From: Staphylococcus shinii
Lineage (GTDB): Bacteria; Bacillota; Bacilli; Staphylococcales; Staphylococcaceae
Length of the DNA stretch: 64,000 bases
Direction of reading: 5' to 3'
Assembly (NCBI RefSeq): GCF_017583065.1
Contig: NZ_JAGEVL010000007.1
Location: forward strand, 372,001 to 436,000
The notes under the pieces are model-generated. The model had not been told where the DNA came from, made no database searches, and worked only from the letters and a program-made list of their open reading frames with translations. This document shows positions 20,061 through 31,574 of the stretch, one piece after another; the stretch's first letter is position 1; every line of letters starts with the position of its first letter. The translations under genes were made by a program, and so were the position numbers.

Positions 20061-20840
20061 ATGAAAAATTATCAAGCTTACCTAATTGATTTAGATGGTA
20101 CTTTATATAAAGGCGATGAACATATAGATGGTGCATCTCAATTTATATCATATTTAAATCAACACAAAATTCCGCATTTATACGTAACTAATAATTCGAC
20201 TAAAGACCCGGAAGAAGTAGCTACAAAGCTAAATAAAATGGGCTTAGTTGCACGAGCTGATGAAGTTGTTACATCTGCGTTAGCTACTGCAGAATATATT
20301 GCTGAAGAATCCCCAGGAGCAAGTGTCTATATGTTAGGTGGTAGTGGGTTGAAACATGCGTTAACAGACAAAGGGTTAGTAGTTAAAGAAGATGAATTTG
20401 TAGATTATGTAGTTATTGGTTTAGATGAAGCCGTTACTTATGAAAAACTATCAACAGCTACTTTAGGAGTGCGTAATGGCGCGAAGTTTATTTCAACGAA
20501 TCAAGATGTATCGATACCGAAAGAACGTGGCTTTTTACCTGGAAACGGCGCTATTACAAGCGTAGTGACAGTGTCAACTGGCGTTCAACCTATATTCATT
20601 GGTAAACCTGAACCAATTATTATGAGAAAAGCACTAGAAATTTTAGGTTTAGAGCGCTCAGAAGTTGCCATGGTTGGAGATTTATATGATACAGATATTA
20701 TGTCAGGGATCAATGTGAACATTGATACAATTCATGTACAAACAGGTGTGACAACCAAAGAAGAACTTGAACTTAAACCAGTACCTCCGACATACACATT
20801 TAAAGATTTAAATGATGTTATCAAAGAACTTCAAAGTTAG
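20061..20840 (+). CDS. NagD-type HAD phosphatase (YutF-like)
   Basis: 259 aa. HAD motifs in order: DLDGTLYKG (residues 10-18) with nucleophile and acid/base aspartates, VTNNST, the lysine of [13 protein letters not shown], and [10 protein letters not shown]. Class IIA cap between the first and last motifs. Members dephosphorylate p-nitrophenyl phosphate, sugar phosphates or nucleotides; the natural substrate is not clear. It follows the HEPN gene by 5 bp and precedes the dehydrogenase by 10 bp, a tight operon. Confidence 0.92.
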   Translation: MKNYQAYLIDLDGTLYKGDEHIDGASQFISYLNQHKIPHLYVTNNSTKDPEEVATKLNKMGLVARADEVVTSALATAEYIAEESPGASVYMLGGSGLKHALTDKGLVVKEDEFVDYVVIGLDEAVTYEKLSTATLGVRNGAKFISTNQDVSIPKERGFLPGNGAITSVVTVSTGVQPIFIGKPEPIIMRKALEILGLERSEVAMVGDLYDTDIMSGINVNIDTIHVQTGVTTKEELELKPVPPTYTFKDLNDVIKELQS

Positions 20841-20850
20841 GAGTGATTGA

Positions 20851-21816
20851 ATGGAAAAAATTATCGTAAGTAGAAGTATCCCACAACCATTTAAAGATCA
20901 ATTAGAAGCTATTGGACAAGTTGAAATGTGGGACGAGTCTTTAATACCCATGCCAAGAAATCAATTTTTGGAGGCTATTAAAGATGCAACAGCTTGTTTG
21001 ATTACTTTAAGTGAAAAAATAGATAGTGAAGTTATCAAAGCTGCGCCAAAGTTGAAAGTGATTGCTAATATGGCAGTTGGTTTTGATAATATAGATGTGC
21101 CTCTTGTAAATAGTAAAGGGATAACTGTTACTAATACACCTGATGTATTAACTGAAACGACCGCAGAACTTGGATTTACGTTAATGTTAACAGTAGCTAG
21201 ACGTATTGTAGAAGCTGAAAAGTATGTTCAAAATGGAGAATGGCAAAGTTGGGGACCATACCTATTTGCAGGGAAAGATTTATCTAATGCCAATGTAGGT
21301 ATATATGGCATGGGAGAGATTGGTAAGGCATTTGCAAGAAGGTTAAAAGGTTTTGACACTAAGATTATGTATCATAATAGATCCAGAAATAAAGATACTG
21401 AAAAAGCACTTGGTGCATTGTATGTTCCATTTGATACATTACTTGAACATAGTGATTTTATTATTTGTACTGCACCACTTACAGAAGAAACTAGAAATAA
21501 ATTTAATGCCCAAGCGTTTGAAAAAATGAAAAATGATGCCATTTTTATTAATATAGGGCGAGGTGCTGTCGTAGACGAAGAAGCACTAGTTTATGCATTA
21601 CAAGAAGGGCAAATTGCTGCTTGTGGACTAGATGTTTTACGTGAGGAACCTATCGATATGGCACATCCTCTATTGTCTATGGACAATGCAGTTATTGTGC
21701 CACATATTGGAAGTGCATCCGTTACAACTAGAAACCGTATGATTCAATTATGTGTTGATAATATAACATTGGTATTAAACAATCAGTATGCTAAAACACC
21801 GGTCAATTTAAAATAA
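20851..21816 (+). CDS. D-isomer 2-hydroxyacid dehydrogenase (glyoxylate/hydroxypyruvate reductase-like)
   Basis: 321 aa. Rossmann motif GIYGMGEIGKAFARRLKGFD near residues 150-169, then the catalytic arginine in NIGRGAVVDEEALVYAL, the glutamate in DVLREEPID and the histidine in PHIGSAS. These mark the NAD(P)-dependent D-2-hydroxyacid dehydrogenases that reduce glyoxylate, hydroxypyruvate or similar 2-keto acids. Last gene of the three-gene unit; terminator at 21911. Confidence 0.92.
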   Translation: MEKIIVSRSIPQPFKDQLEAIGQVEMWDESLIPMPRNQFLEAIKDATACLITLSEKIDSEVIKAAPKLKVIANMAVGFDNIDVPLVNSKGITVTNTPDVLTETTAELGFTLMLTVARRIVEAEKYVQNGEWQSWGPYLFAGKDLSNANVGIYGMGEIGKAFARRLKGFDTKIMYHNRSRNKDTEKALGALYVPFDTLLEHSDFIICTAPLTEETRNKFNAQAFEKMKNDAIFINIGRGAVVDEEALVYALQEGQIAACGLDVLREEPIDMAHPLLSMDNAVIVPHIGSASVTTRNRMIQLCVDNITLVLNNQYAKTPVNLK

Positions 21817-21910
21817 ACTTTGTATTTAGATAATGATATACGTGATAAAAATCATTATATACTAATATTAGACAAATAAGGTAAGAACATTATACTTACT
21901 TATAATATTG

Positions 21911-21946
21911 AAATACACCTCTGCTTTGGATGGAGGTGTATTTTTT
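21911..21946 (+). terminator. Terminator after the 2-hydroxyacid dehydrogenase
   Basis: AAATACACCTC and GAGGTGTATTTTTT form an 11-bp stem with a T-run. Confidence 0.88.
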
Positions 21947-22218
21947 ATATGAAATTTTAAACCATACTGTTCTTAAAAAATTGTATAAGTGTCAATTTTA
22001 TTACAAGTCGAGCTCAATTAAACAAATATATAGTAAGTAAAAAATCCTGCATTTAATGAATAATTTTCAAAAAAACTTATTGTTTTTACGCACTGTTCTG
22101 TTTATTTCCAATAATAATATAATCACTTTATTACGTACTTAAAATCCTACAGATGCTAATAACACCATGAAGTTATCACAATGACTTAGCAAGTAATTTT
22201 AACATTATTATTTAACAA

Positions 22219-22240
22219 ATCATTACATTATTGTAATGAT
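22219..22240. promoter_or_regulatory. Operator-like perfect palindrome upstream of dlt
   Basis: ATCATTACA (22219-22227) and TGTAATGAT (22232-22240) are perfect 9-bp arms around TTAT, 125 bp before the dlt -35 box. This is the only clear palindrome in the 550-bp stretch between the preceding terminator and dltX. No T-run follows, so it is not a terminator. The binding protein is not identified. Confidence 0.4.
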
Positions 22241-22364
22241 AATAAATTATGATATTGAATTGTGTTATGTAAAACAAACTAACAATTAACAAAATTTTAG
22301 TTTTATAAAACTCTATAAAATACACAATCTAACATTTTTGTTATATATAAAACTGTTAATTCGA

Positions 22365-22393
22365 TTGTCACAACATCATAAAAAATGTATAAT
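22365..22393 (+). promoter_or_regulatory. Predicted sigma-A promoter of dltXABCD
   Basis: TTGTCA at 22365-22370, 17-bp spacer, TATAAT at 22388-22393; leader of about 100 nt to dltX. Confidence 0.75.
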
Positions 22394-22500
22394 AAGTTGG
22401 TAAAATGTTAAAGTAGTGTAAATAGCATTACAACAAAAAAACTACTTATGTAATAAAAAGATAATAGTATAAAAAAACAATGGAAATGAAGAGGTGAAAA

Positions 22501-22647
22501 ATGCGTAAAGAAATGGAGAACACGACAAAATATCAAAAAATTAAACCATGGTTATTAACTCTTTTATATTTTGCAATATTTATAGGGCTGTATTTAATTT
22601 ACGGTTCTGGAGATACGCATAATAACTTTATTTATAATGAATTTTAG
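22501..22647 (+). CDS. dltX: DltX, small membrane subunit of D-alanylation
   Basis: 48 aa from ATG 22501 with AGAGGTG upstream. One transmembrane helix (about residues 17-35) and the conserved C-terminal F-x-Y-x-x-F motif (F43 I Y45 N E F48). In related systems the C-terminal tyrosine of DltX relays the D-alanyl group outside the membrane between DltB and DltD. It precedes dltA by 14 bp. The gene is easily missed because of its length. Confidence 0.93.
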   Translation: MRKEMENTTKYQKIKPWLLTLLYFAIFIGLYLIYGSGDTHNNFIYNEF

Positions 22648-22661
22648 TCGAGGAGAATAGT

Positions 22662-24125
22662 ATGAAGGATATTATATATTCATTAAATGAAAATGAAAAA
22701 ATGTACCCTGAGCAAATAGCGGTTAAGCATAACACTGACGTATTGACGTATCGTGAATTAAATCAGTATGCAAATAGGCTTGCGTATTTAATTAAAGATA
22801 CTAAAAGTCCACTAATTGTATATGGCCATATGTCACCATTTATGATAGTAGGAATGATTGCCAGTATGAAGGCGGGATGTGGTTACGTACCACTCGATAT
22901 TTCAATGCCTGAAGAGCGTATTAATACTATTATTGAAAAAATTAATCCTGATTATATCTTTAATACAGGTGAAAATTCACTGGATAGTAATGGTAGAGAC
23001 ATTATTAATACAAAATCACTTGAGATAGATAAACGAACGGTTGAATTTGAATCTAAAATTAAAGATCAAGATATTGCGTATACCATTTTTACATCAGGTT
23101 CTACAGGAGAGCCTAAAGGTGTGCAAATTAGATATGAAAGTCTTAACGAATTTACGAACTGGATGGTAGATTTGAATAAAATAGGTGAGAATCAACAATG
23201 GCTAAATCAAGCGCCATTTTCATTTGATTTATCTGTAATGGCAATTTATCCATGTTTAGCTACTGCAGGAACATTAAATTTAGTAGATAAGACAATGATT
23301 AATAAGCCTAAATTATTAAATGATATGTTAGAGCAATCCAAAATAAACGTTTGGGTGTCTACACCATCATTTATGGAAATGTGCTTAATGTTACCTAATT
23401 TAACTGAAGAACGTTATGAAAGCTTAAAAGAATTCTTCTTTTGTGGTGAAATTTTACCGCATAAAACTGCTAAGATGTTGTTACAACGTTTTCCATCTGC
23501 ATATGTTTATAATACATACGGGCCTACAGAAGCGACAGTTGCAGTTACAAGTATCTTAATCACTGAAGCAGTTATTAATCAATATAATCCATTACCAGTA
23601 GGGAAAGTGAGACCGGGAACGCAATTATCATTAGCTGAAAATGAAGAATTAATCATTTCCGGACAATGCGTAAGTGAAGGTTATGTGAAAGATGAGCAAC
23701 GTTCTAACGCAGTGTTTAAAGATATAAATGATTGCAGATCTTATTTTACTGGTGATAAAGCAACCGTTCAAGATGACTTATGGTTTATCACTGGACGTAT
23801 AGATTTTCAAGTGAAACTAAATGGATACCGTATGGAGCTAGAAGAAATAGAATTTCATTTAAGACAGGTAGATATAGTTAAAGAAGCAATTGTTGTACCA
23901 GTATACAGAAATAATAAAGTAACGCAATTACAAGGTGTTGTAGTGTTAAATGACTTAAACAATGTTAAAGATGAACAAACATTGATACACGATATTAAAC
24001 AAGAACTTAAACAAGCGATGCCAGAATATATGATCCCAAGAAAGATTATATTTAAAGAACAATTTCCTTTAACAATAAATGGGAAATTAGATCGTAAGCA
24101 GATTGCCGAGGATGTATTAACATGA
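22662..24125 (+). CDS. dltA: D-alanine--D-alanyl carrier protein ligase DltA
   Basis: 487 aa adenylate-forming enzyme that activates D-alanine with ATP and loads it on DltC. Adenylation motifs: [13 protein letters not shown] near residues 144-156, [18 protein letters not shown] and the C-terminal lysine in NGKLDRKQ. The stop overlaps the dltB start by 4 bp. Result of the pathway: D-alanyl esters on teichoic acids and lower negative surface charge, giving resistance to cationic peptides. Confidence 0.97.
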   Translation: MKDIIYSLNENEKMYPEQIAVKHNTDVLTYRELNQYANRLAYLIKDTKSPLIVYGHMSPFMIVGMIASMKAGCGYVPLDISMPEERINTIIEKINPDYIFNTGENSLDSNGRDIINTKSLEIDKRTVEFESKIKDQDIAYTIFTSGSTGEPKGVQIRYESLNEFTNWMVDLNKIGENQQWLNQAPFSFDLSVMAIYPCLATAGTLNLVDKTMINKPKLLNDMLEQSKINVWVSTPSFMEMCLMLPNLTEERYESLKEFFFCGEILPHKTAKMLLQRFPSAYVYNTYGPTEATVAVTSILITEAVINQYNPLPVGKVRPGTQLSLAENEELIISGQCVSEGYVKDEQRSNAVFKDINDCRSYFTGDKATVQDDLWFITGRIDFQVKLNGYRMELEEIEFHLRQVDIVKEAIVVPVYRNNKVTQLQGVVVLNDLNNVKDEQTLIHDIKQELKQAMPEYMIPRKIIFKEQFPLTINGKLDRKQIAEDVLT

Positions 24126-25336
24126 TTCCATATGGCGCATTTACGTTCTTTCTTATAGCATTTATAGTCTTAATTCCGGTAATTATATTAGGTTTAGCCG
24201 GAAAGAGAAGCCGTATTTATAATGGTATAAGTACAGCTATTATGATTGTGCTCATTTTTTCTTCAGATAAACATAATTTATTTGGCCAAGCATATTTAAG
24301 TGTTCAACTTATAAACTTTGTTTTATATCTATTATGGCAAGTAGTAATTATTATGTTTTATTGGAAATCACGTTCAAAAAACAACTCATTTATAAAGTTT
24401 TTCACAGTGATTGCTTTATCGATATTGCCACTTGTAGTGGTGAAAGTAATGCAAAGTTCGTGGTTTGGTGCTGCACAATTAAAGCTCCATGAAAATAAGG
24501 TAATTGAATTTATAGGCTTCTTAGGTATTTCTTATGTTACTTTCAAAAGTGTTCAATTATTAATGGAAATTCGTGATGGTTCAATAAAAGAAGTGAAAGC
24601 TACTAAAGTATTTCAATTCATTTCGTTTTTCCCGACAATTTCATCTGGTCCAATTGACCGCTACAAACGTTTTGTTAAGGATGAAAGCAAAATACAAAGT
24701 AGTGAAAATTATCAAATATCATTAAATAAAGCAATACATTTTATCATGCTAGGTTTTTTGTATAAATACATTATTGCTTATTTAATACAAGTTTATGCGA
24801 TTAATCCATTAATGTTAGATTTTTCAAATTTCACTGCTAAATGGTTATATATGTATGCATATAGTTTGTATCTCTTCTTTGATTTCGCTGGTTATTCATT
24901 ATTTGCGATGGCATTTAGCTATATATATGGCATACAGACGCCACAAAACTTTAAACAACCGTTTAAAGCAAAGAATATCAAAGATTTTTGGAATAGATGG
25001 CATATGTCTTTATCTTTCTGGTTCAGAGATTGTATCTATATGAGATCTTTATTCTTTATGTCGAAAAAACGCTTATTAAAAAATCAATTTACAATGTCTA
25101 ATATTGCTTTCTCATTAAACTTCTTAATTATGGGTATTTGGCATGGTATTGAAGTTCATTATATTTTGTATGGTTTATATCACGCAGTTTTATTTATTGG
25201 TTATGGTTATTATGAAAAATGGCGAAAAAATCATCCGCCAAGATTGTCTAACAAATACACATCAATGTTAAGTATTATCGTTACATTCCATTTTGTAACG
25301 TTTGGTTTTCTTATCTTTTCTGGGAAACTGTTTTAA
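24122..25336 (+). CDS. dltB: D-alanyl transfer protein DltB (MBOAT family)
   Basis: 404 aa polytopic membrane-bound O-acyltransferase. Conserved histidines: H294 in [16 protein letters not shown] and the catalytic-type H341 in MGIWHGIE. It passes D-alanine from DltC to the outer face. Start ATG 24122 lies within the dltA stop region (ATGA-type overlap). Confidence 0.97.
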   Translation: MIPYGAFTFFLIAFIVLIPVIILGLAGKRSRIYNGISTAIMIVLIFSSDKHNLFGQAYLSVQLINFVLYLLWQVVIIMFYWKSRSKNNSFIKFFTVIALSILPLVVVKVMQSSWFGAAQLKLHENKVIEFIGFLGISYVTFKSVQLLMEIRDGSIKEVKATKVFQFISFFPTISSGPIDRYKRFVKDESKIQSSENYQISLNKAIHFIMLGFLYKYIIAYLIQVYAINPLMLDFSNFTAKWLYMYAYSLYLFFDFAGYSLFAMAFSYIYGIQTPQNFKQPFKAKNIKDFWNRWHMSLSFWFRDCIYMRSLFFMSKKRLLKNQFTMSNIAFSLNFLIMGIWHGIEVHYILYGLYHAVLFIGYGYYEKWRKNHPPRLSNKYTSMLSIIVTFHFVTFGFLIFSGKLF

Positions 25337-25342
25337 TTATGA

Positions 25343-26736
<1,394 letters not shown>

Positions 26737-26750
26737 AATATAAAAATAAA

Positions 26751-26798
26751 ATTCCTTTCATCAACTACACGTGTTAGTGAGGTGTTGAAAGGATTTTT
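26751..26798 (+). terminator. dlt operon terminator
   Basis: TCCTTTCA...TGAAAGGA stem with further pairing inside (CACGTG at the tip), then TTTTTTG. Confidence 0.82.
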
Positions 26799-26800
26799 TG

Positions 26801-26860
26801 CATAAAAAATAGGAACAGTACAATGAAAACAATTATATTGAAAGATCATTGTACTGTTCC
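26801..26860 (-). terminator. Terminator of nfu (minus strand)
   Basis: A perfect 14-bp stem GGAACAGTACAATG / CATTGTACTGTTCC at 26812-26860; on the minus strand it is followed by TATTTTTTATG. Confidence 0.78.
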
Positions 26861-26922
26861 TTATGAAAGTGTTCGAAAGGAACTAAATTTTCTGATGTTA
26901 TATTATATAAAGCTTCTATCAC

Positions 26923-27165
26923 TTAGAATACTTGTTCTACTTCGATTACTCCTGGTACTTCTTCGTGTAAAGCACGTTCGATACCTGCTTTTAATGTGAT
27001 TGTTGAACTTGGGCATGTACCACAAGCACCATGTAATTGTAATTTAACAATTCCGTCTTCTACGTCAACAAGGGAACAGTCACCACCATCACGCAGTAAG
27101 AAGGGACGTAATTTTTCGATGACTTCCGCTACTTGATCAAACATTGTTACGTTTTCAGTTGGCAT
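26923..27165 (-). CDS. nfu: Nfu-type Fe-S cluster carrier (NifU C-terminal domain)
   Basis: 80 aa from ATG 27165 (AAAGGAGG upstream; the longer frame to 27183 runs through the ribosome site). The cluster-binding CxxC lies in [17 protein letters not shown] stand-alone NifU C-terminal domain carries Fe-S clusters from SufBCD to target enzymes such as aconitase. It is divergent from the YuzD gene. Confidence 0.95.
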   Translation of the reverse strand: MPTENVTMFDQVAEVIEKLRPFLLRDGGDCSLVDVEDGIVKLQLHGACGTCPSSTITLKAGIERALHEEVPGVIEVEQVF

Positions 27166-27270
27166 GGAAATGCCTCCTTTCAAGTATATTATTTCATTTT
27201 CTACTTATCTTTTTATTATAATAGAAATGTAACGAAAAATCTATAATTCAAGATAAAAGGGGAAAGATAT

Positions 27271-27582
27271 ATGGACAAAATAAGTGTTGTTGTTTATGGG
27301 GCTGATGTTGTTTGTGCAAGTTGTGTCAATGCACCGACATCTCGTAATACGTTTGACTGGTTGCAGCCATTATTGCATAGAAAGTATCCAGATAAACAAT
27401 TTGAATTTACGTATATTGATATTGAAAAAGATACCGAAAATTTATCAGATCATGATCAACAATTTATTGAGCGTATTCAAGATGACGAACTCTTTTATCC
27501 ACTCGTAACTATGAATGACGAGTATGTATCTGATGGATATGTACAATTAAAGGATATAACTCGCTTTTTAGATAATCATTAA
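27271..27582 (+). CDS. YuzD-like DUF1462 thioredoxin-fold protein
   Basis: 103 aa. VVVYGADVVCASCVNAPTSR near residues 6-25 contains a CASC pair at the place of a thioredoxin-type CxxC, and the fold (PF07315) is thioredoxin-like. Function unknown, possibly a disulfide or Fe-S helper, given nfu next door. AAGGGGAAAG precedes ATG 27271. Confidence 0.88.
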   Translation: MDKISVVVYGADVVCASCVNAPTSRNTFDWLQPLLHRKYPDKQFEFTYIDIEKDTENLSDHDQQFIERIQDDELFYPLVTMNDEYVSDGYVQLKDITRFLDNH

Positions 27583-27666
27583 ATCAAGTTATTCAATCAA
27601 AAAGATATTTAAGTTATGACTATTAATCATATAATAATCACGGTTCTAAAATTTTGTTTTTAAAAT

Positions 27667-27711
27667 AAACCCAGGCGACACCATTAACAAATGATGGTGC
27701 CGCCTGGGTTT
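27667..27711. terminator. Bidirectional terminator between yuzD and the NDH-like gene
   Basis: AAACCCAGGCG...CGCCTGGGTTT with further CACCAT/ATGGTG pairing, between convergent genes. Confidence 0.82.
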
Positions 27712-27776
27712 ATAAGTATGAAAACAGACTTTCAATAAACTTAACTTATTTAGTTTATATTTACTAAAGTCATTAA

Positions 27777-28841
27777 TTAACCGTTATGATATTTATACAT
27801 CCAAAGTACACCGGATTTTAAAATGGAAGCTAAGCGACCTGTAACGGTACGATCCATAATATAAGCAAATCCTTTTTTATCTCCTAGAGAACCGAGGAAA
27901 CCTTGTATTTTGATTTCTGGCATTTTTTCAGGTAGTGGTTTACCTTGCCATTGTAATTTCATAACATCCGCAATTTGATCGCCTTGGGCTTCAGCTAGTT
28001 GAGCACTTGGCGCATGTGGCAAGTCTGCACAGTCACCTACGACATAAACGTTTTTGTAAGTTGGGACTTGGTGATATTGGTTTAAAATCACACGACCGCT
28101 TTTACTAATGTCTATAGGTAAATTTCTTACTAATTCTACTGGTTGAATTCCAGCAGTCCAGACAATTAAATCCACATCTTCAGGTACGTCATTATTATAA
28201 ATACGACCTGGTTCCACGCGATTAATATCAGAATTAGGAACAACTGTTACATCATGTTCGTTGAACCATTTTTCAATATACTTACTAAGTTTTTCAGGGA
28301 AACGACATAAAATACGTTCGCCTCTATCATAAAGGAAGATTTGAAGGTCTTTACGACTTTCTCTTAATTCACTAGCTAATTCAATACCACTTAAACCGGC
28401 ACCGACAATACCTACTTTGGCACCATTTGGTAGTTCGCTTAAATGGTGGAAAGTCTCACGTGATTTAGAAAGTGTTTGAATACTATGCGTGTATTCTTCT
28501 GCACCAGGAACATTATGATACTTATCTTCACAGCCTAAACCAATAACTAATTCATCATAGTCTACTTTTGTGTTACCAACAGAAACAATTTGATCTTCTA
28601 AATTAATATCATTGATTTCTCCATAGACATTATTGATTCTATCTGAATCAGGAAAATTCATACGAATATCTTTATCTGATTTTGTACCAGCTGCTAATTC
28701 ATAAAATTCTGGTTTTAAACCATGATAAGGCATACGATCTATTAATGTAATCGTATAGTTTTCAGGCAATGCAGATGGTAAGATATGTGACATAATACGC
28801 ATATTTCCATAACCGCCACCTAATAATACTAAATTTTTCAT
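27777..28841 (-). CDS. NDH-2-like NAD(P)/FAD oxidoreductase
   Basis: 354 aa from ATG 28841; the longer frame to 28883 crosses GAGGGG, the ribosome site. FAD-binding LVLLGGGYGNMRIMSHIL (residues 4-21), a second nucleotide fold KVGIVGAGLSGIELASELRE and the C-terminal FAD motif VYVVGDCADLP place it in the type II NADH dehydrogenase-like family. A paralogue (ndh) lies 2 kb away. S. aureus carries the same pair; such enzymes pass electrons from NADH to menaquinone without pumping. Confidence 0.88.
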   Translation of the reverse strand: MKNLVLLGGGYGNMRIMSHILPSALPENYTITLIDRMPYHGLKPEFYELAAGTKSDKDIRMNFPDSDRINNVYGEINDINLEDQIVSVGNTKVDYDELVIGLGCEDKYHNVPGAEEYTHSIQTLSKSRETFHHLSELPNGAKVGIVGAGLSGIELASELRESRKDLQIFLYDRGERILCRFPEKLSKYIEKWFNEHDVTVVPNSDINRVEPGRIYNNDVPEDVDLIVWTAGIQPVELVRNLPIDISKSGRVILNQYHQVPTYKNVYVVGDCADLPHAPSAQLAEAQGDQIADVMKLQWQGKPLPEKMPEIKIQGFLGSLGDKKGFAYIMDRTVTGRLASILKSGVLWMYKYHNG

Positions 28842-29246
28842 TTGTGATACCCCTCTAGTAAAAATTGTATTGAGCATAAACATACAATTACTTACTTTTA
28901 TAGTAGGTAATTGAACTTGTTATCTCGTCAATGTAAGTTATTAAATATAATGTGGTTAAATCATATTTCGTCCTGCATCGATATACCAATTTTCTATAAT
29001 CAGCTTACTTATATTTATTATATGCTTTTTTATTTGTTACTACAAATAAAGAAGACAAATTGTAATTATTAAAAATATATGTTTTATTTTAATGGACATT
29101 ATTGCCTGCAACTCTATTGTATTCTGAAAGTGAAGTGCATATTATTTCTATTATTTATCAAGTGATAATTTATAAGCTAGTATGTAGAAATAACAATAAC
29201 CTTTTTGTTATAATTGCTTAACTGATATTTTATGAGAGGGTGTATT
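28842..29246. other. Divergent intergenic region
   Basis: About 400 bp between the minus-strand NDH-like gene and the plus-strand YuzB gene. No gene or hairpin was recognised; promoters for both directions must lie here. Confidence 0.4.
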
Positions 29247-29483
29247 ATGAATCCAATAATCGAGTTCTGCATTTCGAATTTAGCGAAGGGTGGAGATTAT
29301 GTATATAATCAGCTTGAAAATGACCCAGATGTAGACGTCTTAGAATACGGTTGTTTACAAAATTGTGGCATATGTTCTAGTGGGTTGTATGCATTAGTGA
29401 ATGGTGATATCGTTGAAGGTGATTCGCCAGATGATTTATTACAAAAAATTTACGCACATATAGAAGAAACATGGATTTTTTAG
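29247..29483 (+). CDS. YuzB-like DUF1450 protein
   Basis: 78 aa from ATG 29247 (GAGAGGGTG upstream; an earlier ATG at 29232 lies on the wrong side of it). Cysteines in [31 protein letters not shown] and the fold of DUF1450 (PF07293) suggest a thioredoxin-like [2Fe-2S] or metal-binding protein. It precedes the HesB-like gene by 13 bp, so the two form an operon. Function unknown. Confidence 0.87.
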   Translation: MNPIIEFCISNLAKGGDYVYNQLENDPDVDVLEYGCLQNCGICSSGLYALVNGDIVEGDSPDDLLQKIYAHIEETWIF

Positions 29484-29496
29484 GGAGGTAAAAATA

Positions 29497-29856
29497 ATGG
29501 CTATTATTGAAATGACTGAAGCTGCTGCATACGAAGTTAAAGATATGTTACAGCAAAATGATATGGCAGATGGTTATTTAAAAGTTAAGGTAAACGGCGG
29601 TGGTTGTACTGGTTTAACTTATGGTATGTCTGCTGAAGCTGAACCTGCTGAAAATGATGAAATCTTTGAGTTTCATGGTTTAAAAGTTTTAATAGATAAA
29701 TACGATAAACCAGTTTTAGATGGCACAACGATTGATTTTAAACAATCATTAATGGGCGGTGGCTTCCAAATAGACAACCCTAATGCAATTGCTTCATGCG
29801 GTTGTGGTAGTTCATTTAGAACTGCAAAAGTTGCTGGATCACCAGAAGATTGCTAA
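29497..29856 (+). CDS. A-type Fe-S carrier (HesB/IscA/SufA family)
   Basis: 119 aa. The three conserved cysteines of A-type carriers are present: one in VNGGGCTGLTYGM and two in IASCGCGSSFRT. Such proteins receive Fe-S clusters from the SUF scaffold and deliver them to apo-enzymes. Co-transcribed with the DUF1450 gene. Confidence 0.94.
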   Translation: MAIIEMTEAAAYEVKDMLQQNDMADGYLKVKVNGGGCTGLTYGMSAEAEPAENDEIFEFHGLKVLIDKYDKPVLDGTTIDFKQSLMGGGFQIDNPNAIASCGCGSSFRTAKVAGSPEDC

Positions 29857-29877
29857 ATTATAATATTTAAATGTAAA

Positions 29878-29917
29878 GGCTATAGTTCACTTAAAATAAG
29901 TGTAAACTATAGTCTTT
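29878..29917 (+). terminator. Terminator after the HesB-like gene
   Basis: GGCTATAGTTcacTT...AAGTGTAAACTATAGTC hairpin followed by TTTTAA. Confidence 0.72.
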
Positions 29918-30092
29918 TAATCGTTTATGTGAAATAATAAACAATATGGTCGTTGGTGCTTGAAAATCAGCAGTAAAAACTATAAAATTAGTATTGGATG
30001 AAAAATGTCTTTTTTGTGAATTACTATATTGTGAATGGGGTATAGAAAAAGACTATAGCAACAAAAAAATTAAGAAAGCTTAGGTGAATGAA

Positions 30093-31301
30093 ATGGCTCA
30101 AGATCGTAAGAAAGTATTAGTTCTAGGCGCTGGTTATGCCGGTTTACAAACTATTACAAAATTACAAAAGCAAATTTCAGCAGATGAAGCTGAAATTACA
30201 TTAATTAATAAAAATGATTACCACTACGAAGCAACGTGGTTACACGAGGCTTCAGCGGGTACTCTTAGCTATGAAGATTTACTATATCCAGTTGAAAGTG
30301 TTGTAGACAAAAACAAAGTTAACTTTGTTAAGGCAGAAGTTACTAAAATTGATCGCAACGCGAAAAAAGTTGAAACAGATGCTGGAATCTTTGACTTTGA
30401 TATCTTAGTTGTAGGTTTAGGTTTTGAAAGTGAAACATTTGGTATCAAAGGTATGAAAGATCATGCTTTCCAAATTGAAAACATATTAACTGCTCGTCAA
30501 TTATCTCGTCATATCGAAGATAAATTTGCTAACTATGCGTCTTCAAAACAAAAAAATGATAAAGATTTAGCAATCATTGTTGGTGGCGCTGGATTTACAG
30601 GTGTTGAATTCTTAGGTGAATTAACTGATAGAATTCCAGAATTATGTAATAAATATGGTGTTGAGCAAAGCAAAGTGAAAATCACTTGCGTTGAAGCTGC
30701 ACCTAAAATGTTACCAATGTTCTCTGACGAATTAGTTAACTACGCGGTAAGTTACTTAGAAGATAAAGGTGTAGAATTCAAAATTGGTACACCAATTGTT
30801 GCAGCTAACGAAAAAGGTTTTGTGGTAAAAGTTAACGATAAAGAAGAACAATTAGAAGCTAATACAGTTGTATGGGCGGCTGGTGTTCGTGGTAGTAAAT
30901 TGATGGAAGAATCATTCGAAGGCGTAAAACGTGGACGTATTGTAACTAAACAAGATTTAACTATCGAAGGTTATGACGATATCTTTGTTATTGGTGACTG
31001 TTCTGCATTTATCCCTTCTGGAGAAGAACGTCCATTACCAACAACAGCACAAATCGCTATGCAACAAGGTGAACACACTGCTAAAAACATTAAAAATGTT
31101 TTAGAAGGTCAACCAACTCAAGAATTTGATTACGTTGATCGTGGTACTGTATGTTCATTAGGTGCACATGATGGCGTTGGTGTTGTTTATGGTAAAGATA
31201 TCCAAGGTAAAAAAGCAGCATTCATGAAGAAAGTTATTGATACACGTGCAGTATTTAAACTTGGCGGTATCGGTTTAGCATTCAAAAAAGGTAAATTTTA
31301 A
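30093..31301 (+). CDS. ndh: Type II NADH dehydrogenase
   Basis: 402 aa, the usual staphylococcal length, from ATG 30093 (AGGTGA upstream; GTG 30084 overlaps it). FAD motif [18 protein letters not shown] (residues 9-26), NADH motif [19 protein letters not shown] and [10 protein letters not shown]; a C-terminal amphipathic segment for membrane contact. The single-subunit, non-pumping NADH:menaquinone oxidoreductase of the respiratory chain. Confidence 0.95.
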   Translation: MAQDRKKVLVLGAGYAGLQTITKLQKQISADEAEITLINKNDYHYEATWLHEASAGTLSYEDLLYPVESVVDKNKVNFVKAEVTKIDRNAKKVETDAGIFDFDILVVGLGFESETFGIKGMKDHAFQIENILTARQLSRHIEDKFANYASSKQKNDKDLAIIVGGAGFTGVEFLGELTDRIPELCNKYGVEQSKVKITCVEAAPKMLPMFSDELVNYAVSYLEDKGVEFKIGTPIVAANEKGFVVKVNDKEEQLEANTVVWAAGVRGSKLMEESFEGVKRGRIVTKQDLTIEGYDDIFVIGDCSAFIPSGEERPLPTTAQIAMQQGEHTAKNIKNVLEGQPTQEFDYVDRGTVCSLGAHDGVGVVYGKDIQGKKAAFMKKVIDTRAVFKLGGIGLAFKKGKF

Positions 31302-31357
31302 TATATAATTTAATTATGTAATTCATACACTTAACAGTGATGAAAAATTTTAAAGGA

Positions 31358-31504
31358 GCGGGATAGAAAAACATATTCTATAATGATTTCACTGTCCCGC
31401 CAATACTTAGATGATAAGGGGACAAGGAGTAAGATATTTTATTCCGGTCACTATTGTCTAAACATACCTGAGGCCGAGACATGGTTTATGTCCGGCCTTT
31501 TTTG
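31358..31504 (+). terminator. Terminator region after ndh
   Basis: A weak GCGGGA...TCCCGC hairpin at 31358-31400 is followed by a strong one at 31471-31504: AGGCCGAGACAT...ATGTCCGGCCT with TTTTTT. The second belongs to the GAGACAT hairpin family. Confidence 0.75.
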
Positions 31505-31574
31505 TTAAACTTTTCGAGGGTATCATATTAAAATGTATTAAAAGCACTTAAAACTAATAAAGGAGAGATGTTCT

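Noticed and set aside
26883..26900. CodY-like box AAATTTTCTGATGTT after dlt
   Set aside because: Too many mismatches to AATTTTCWGAAAATT, and it lies beyond the 3' ends of two convergent genes.
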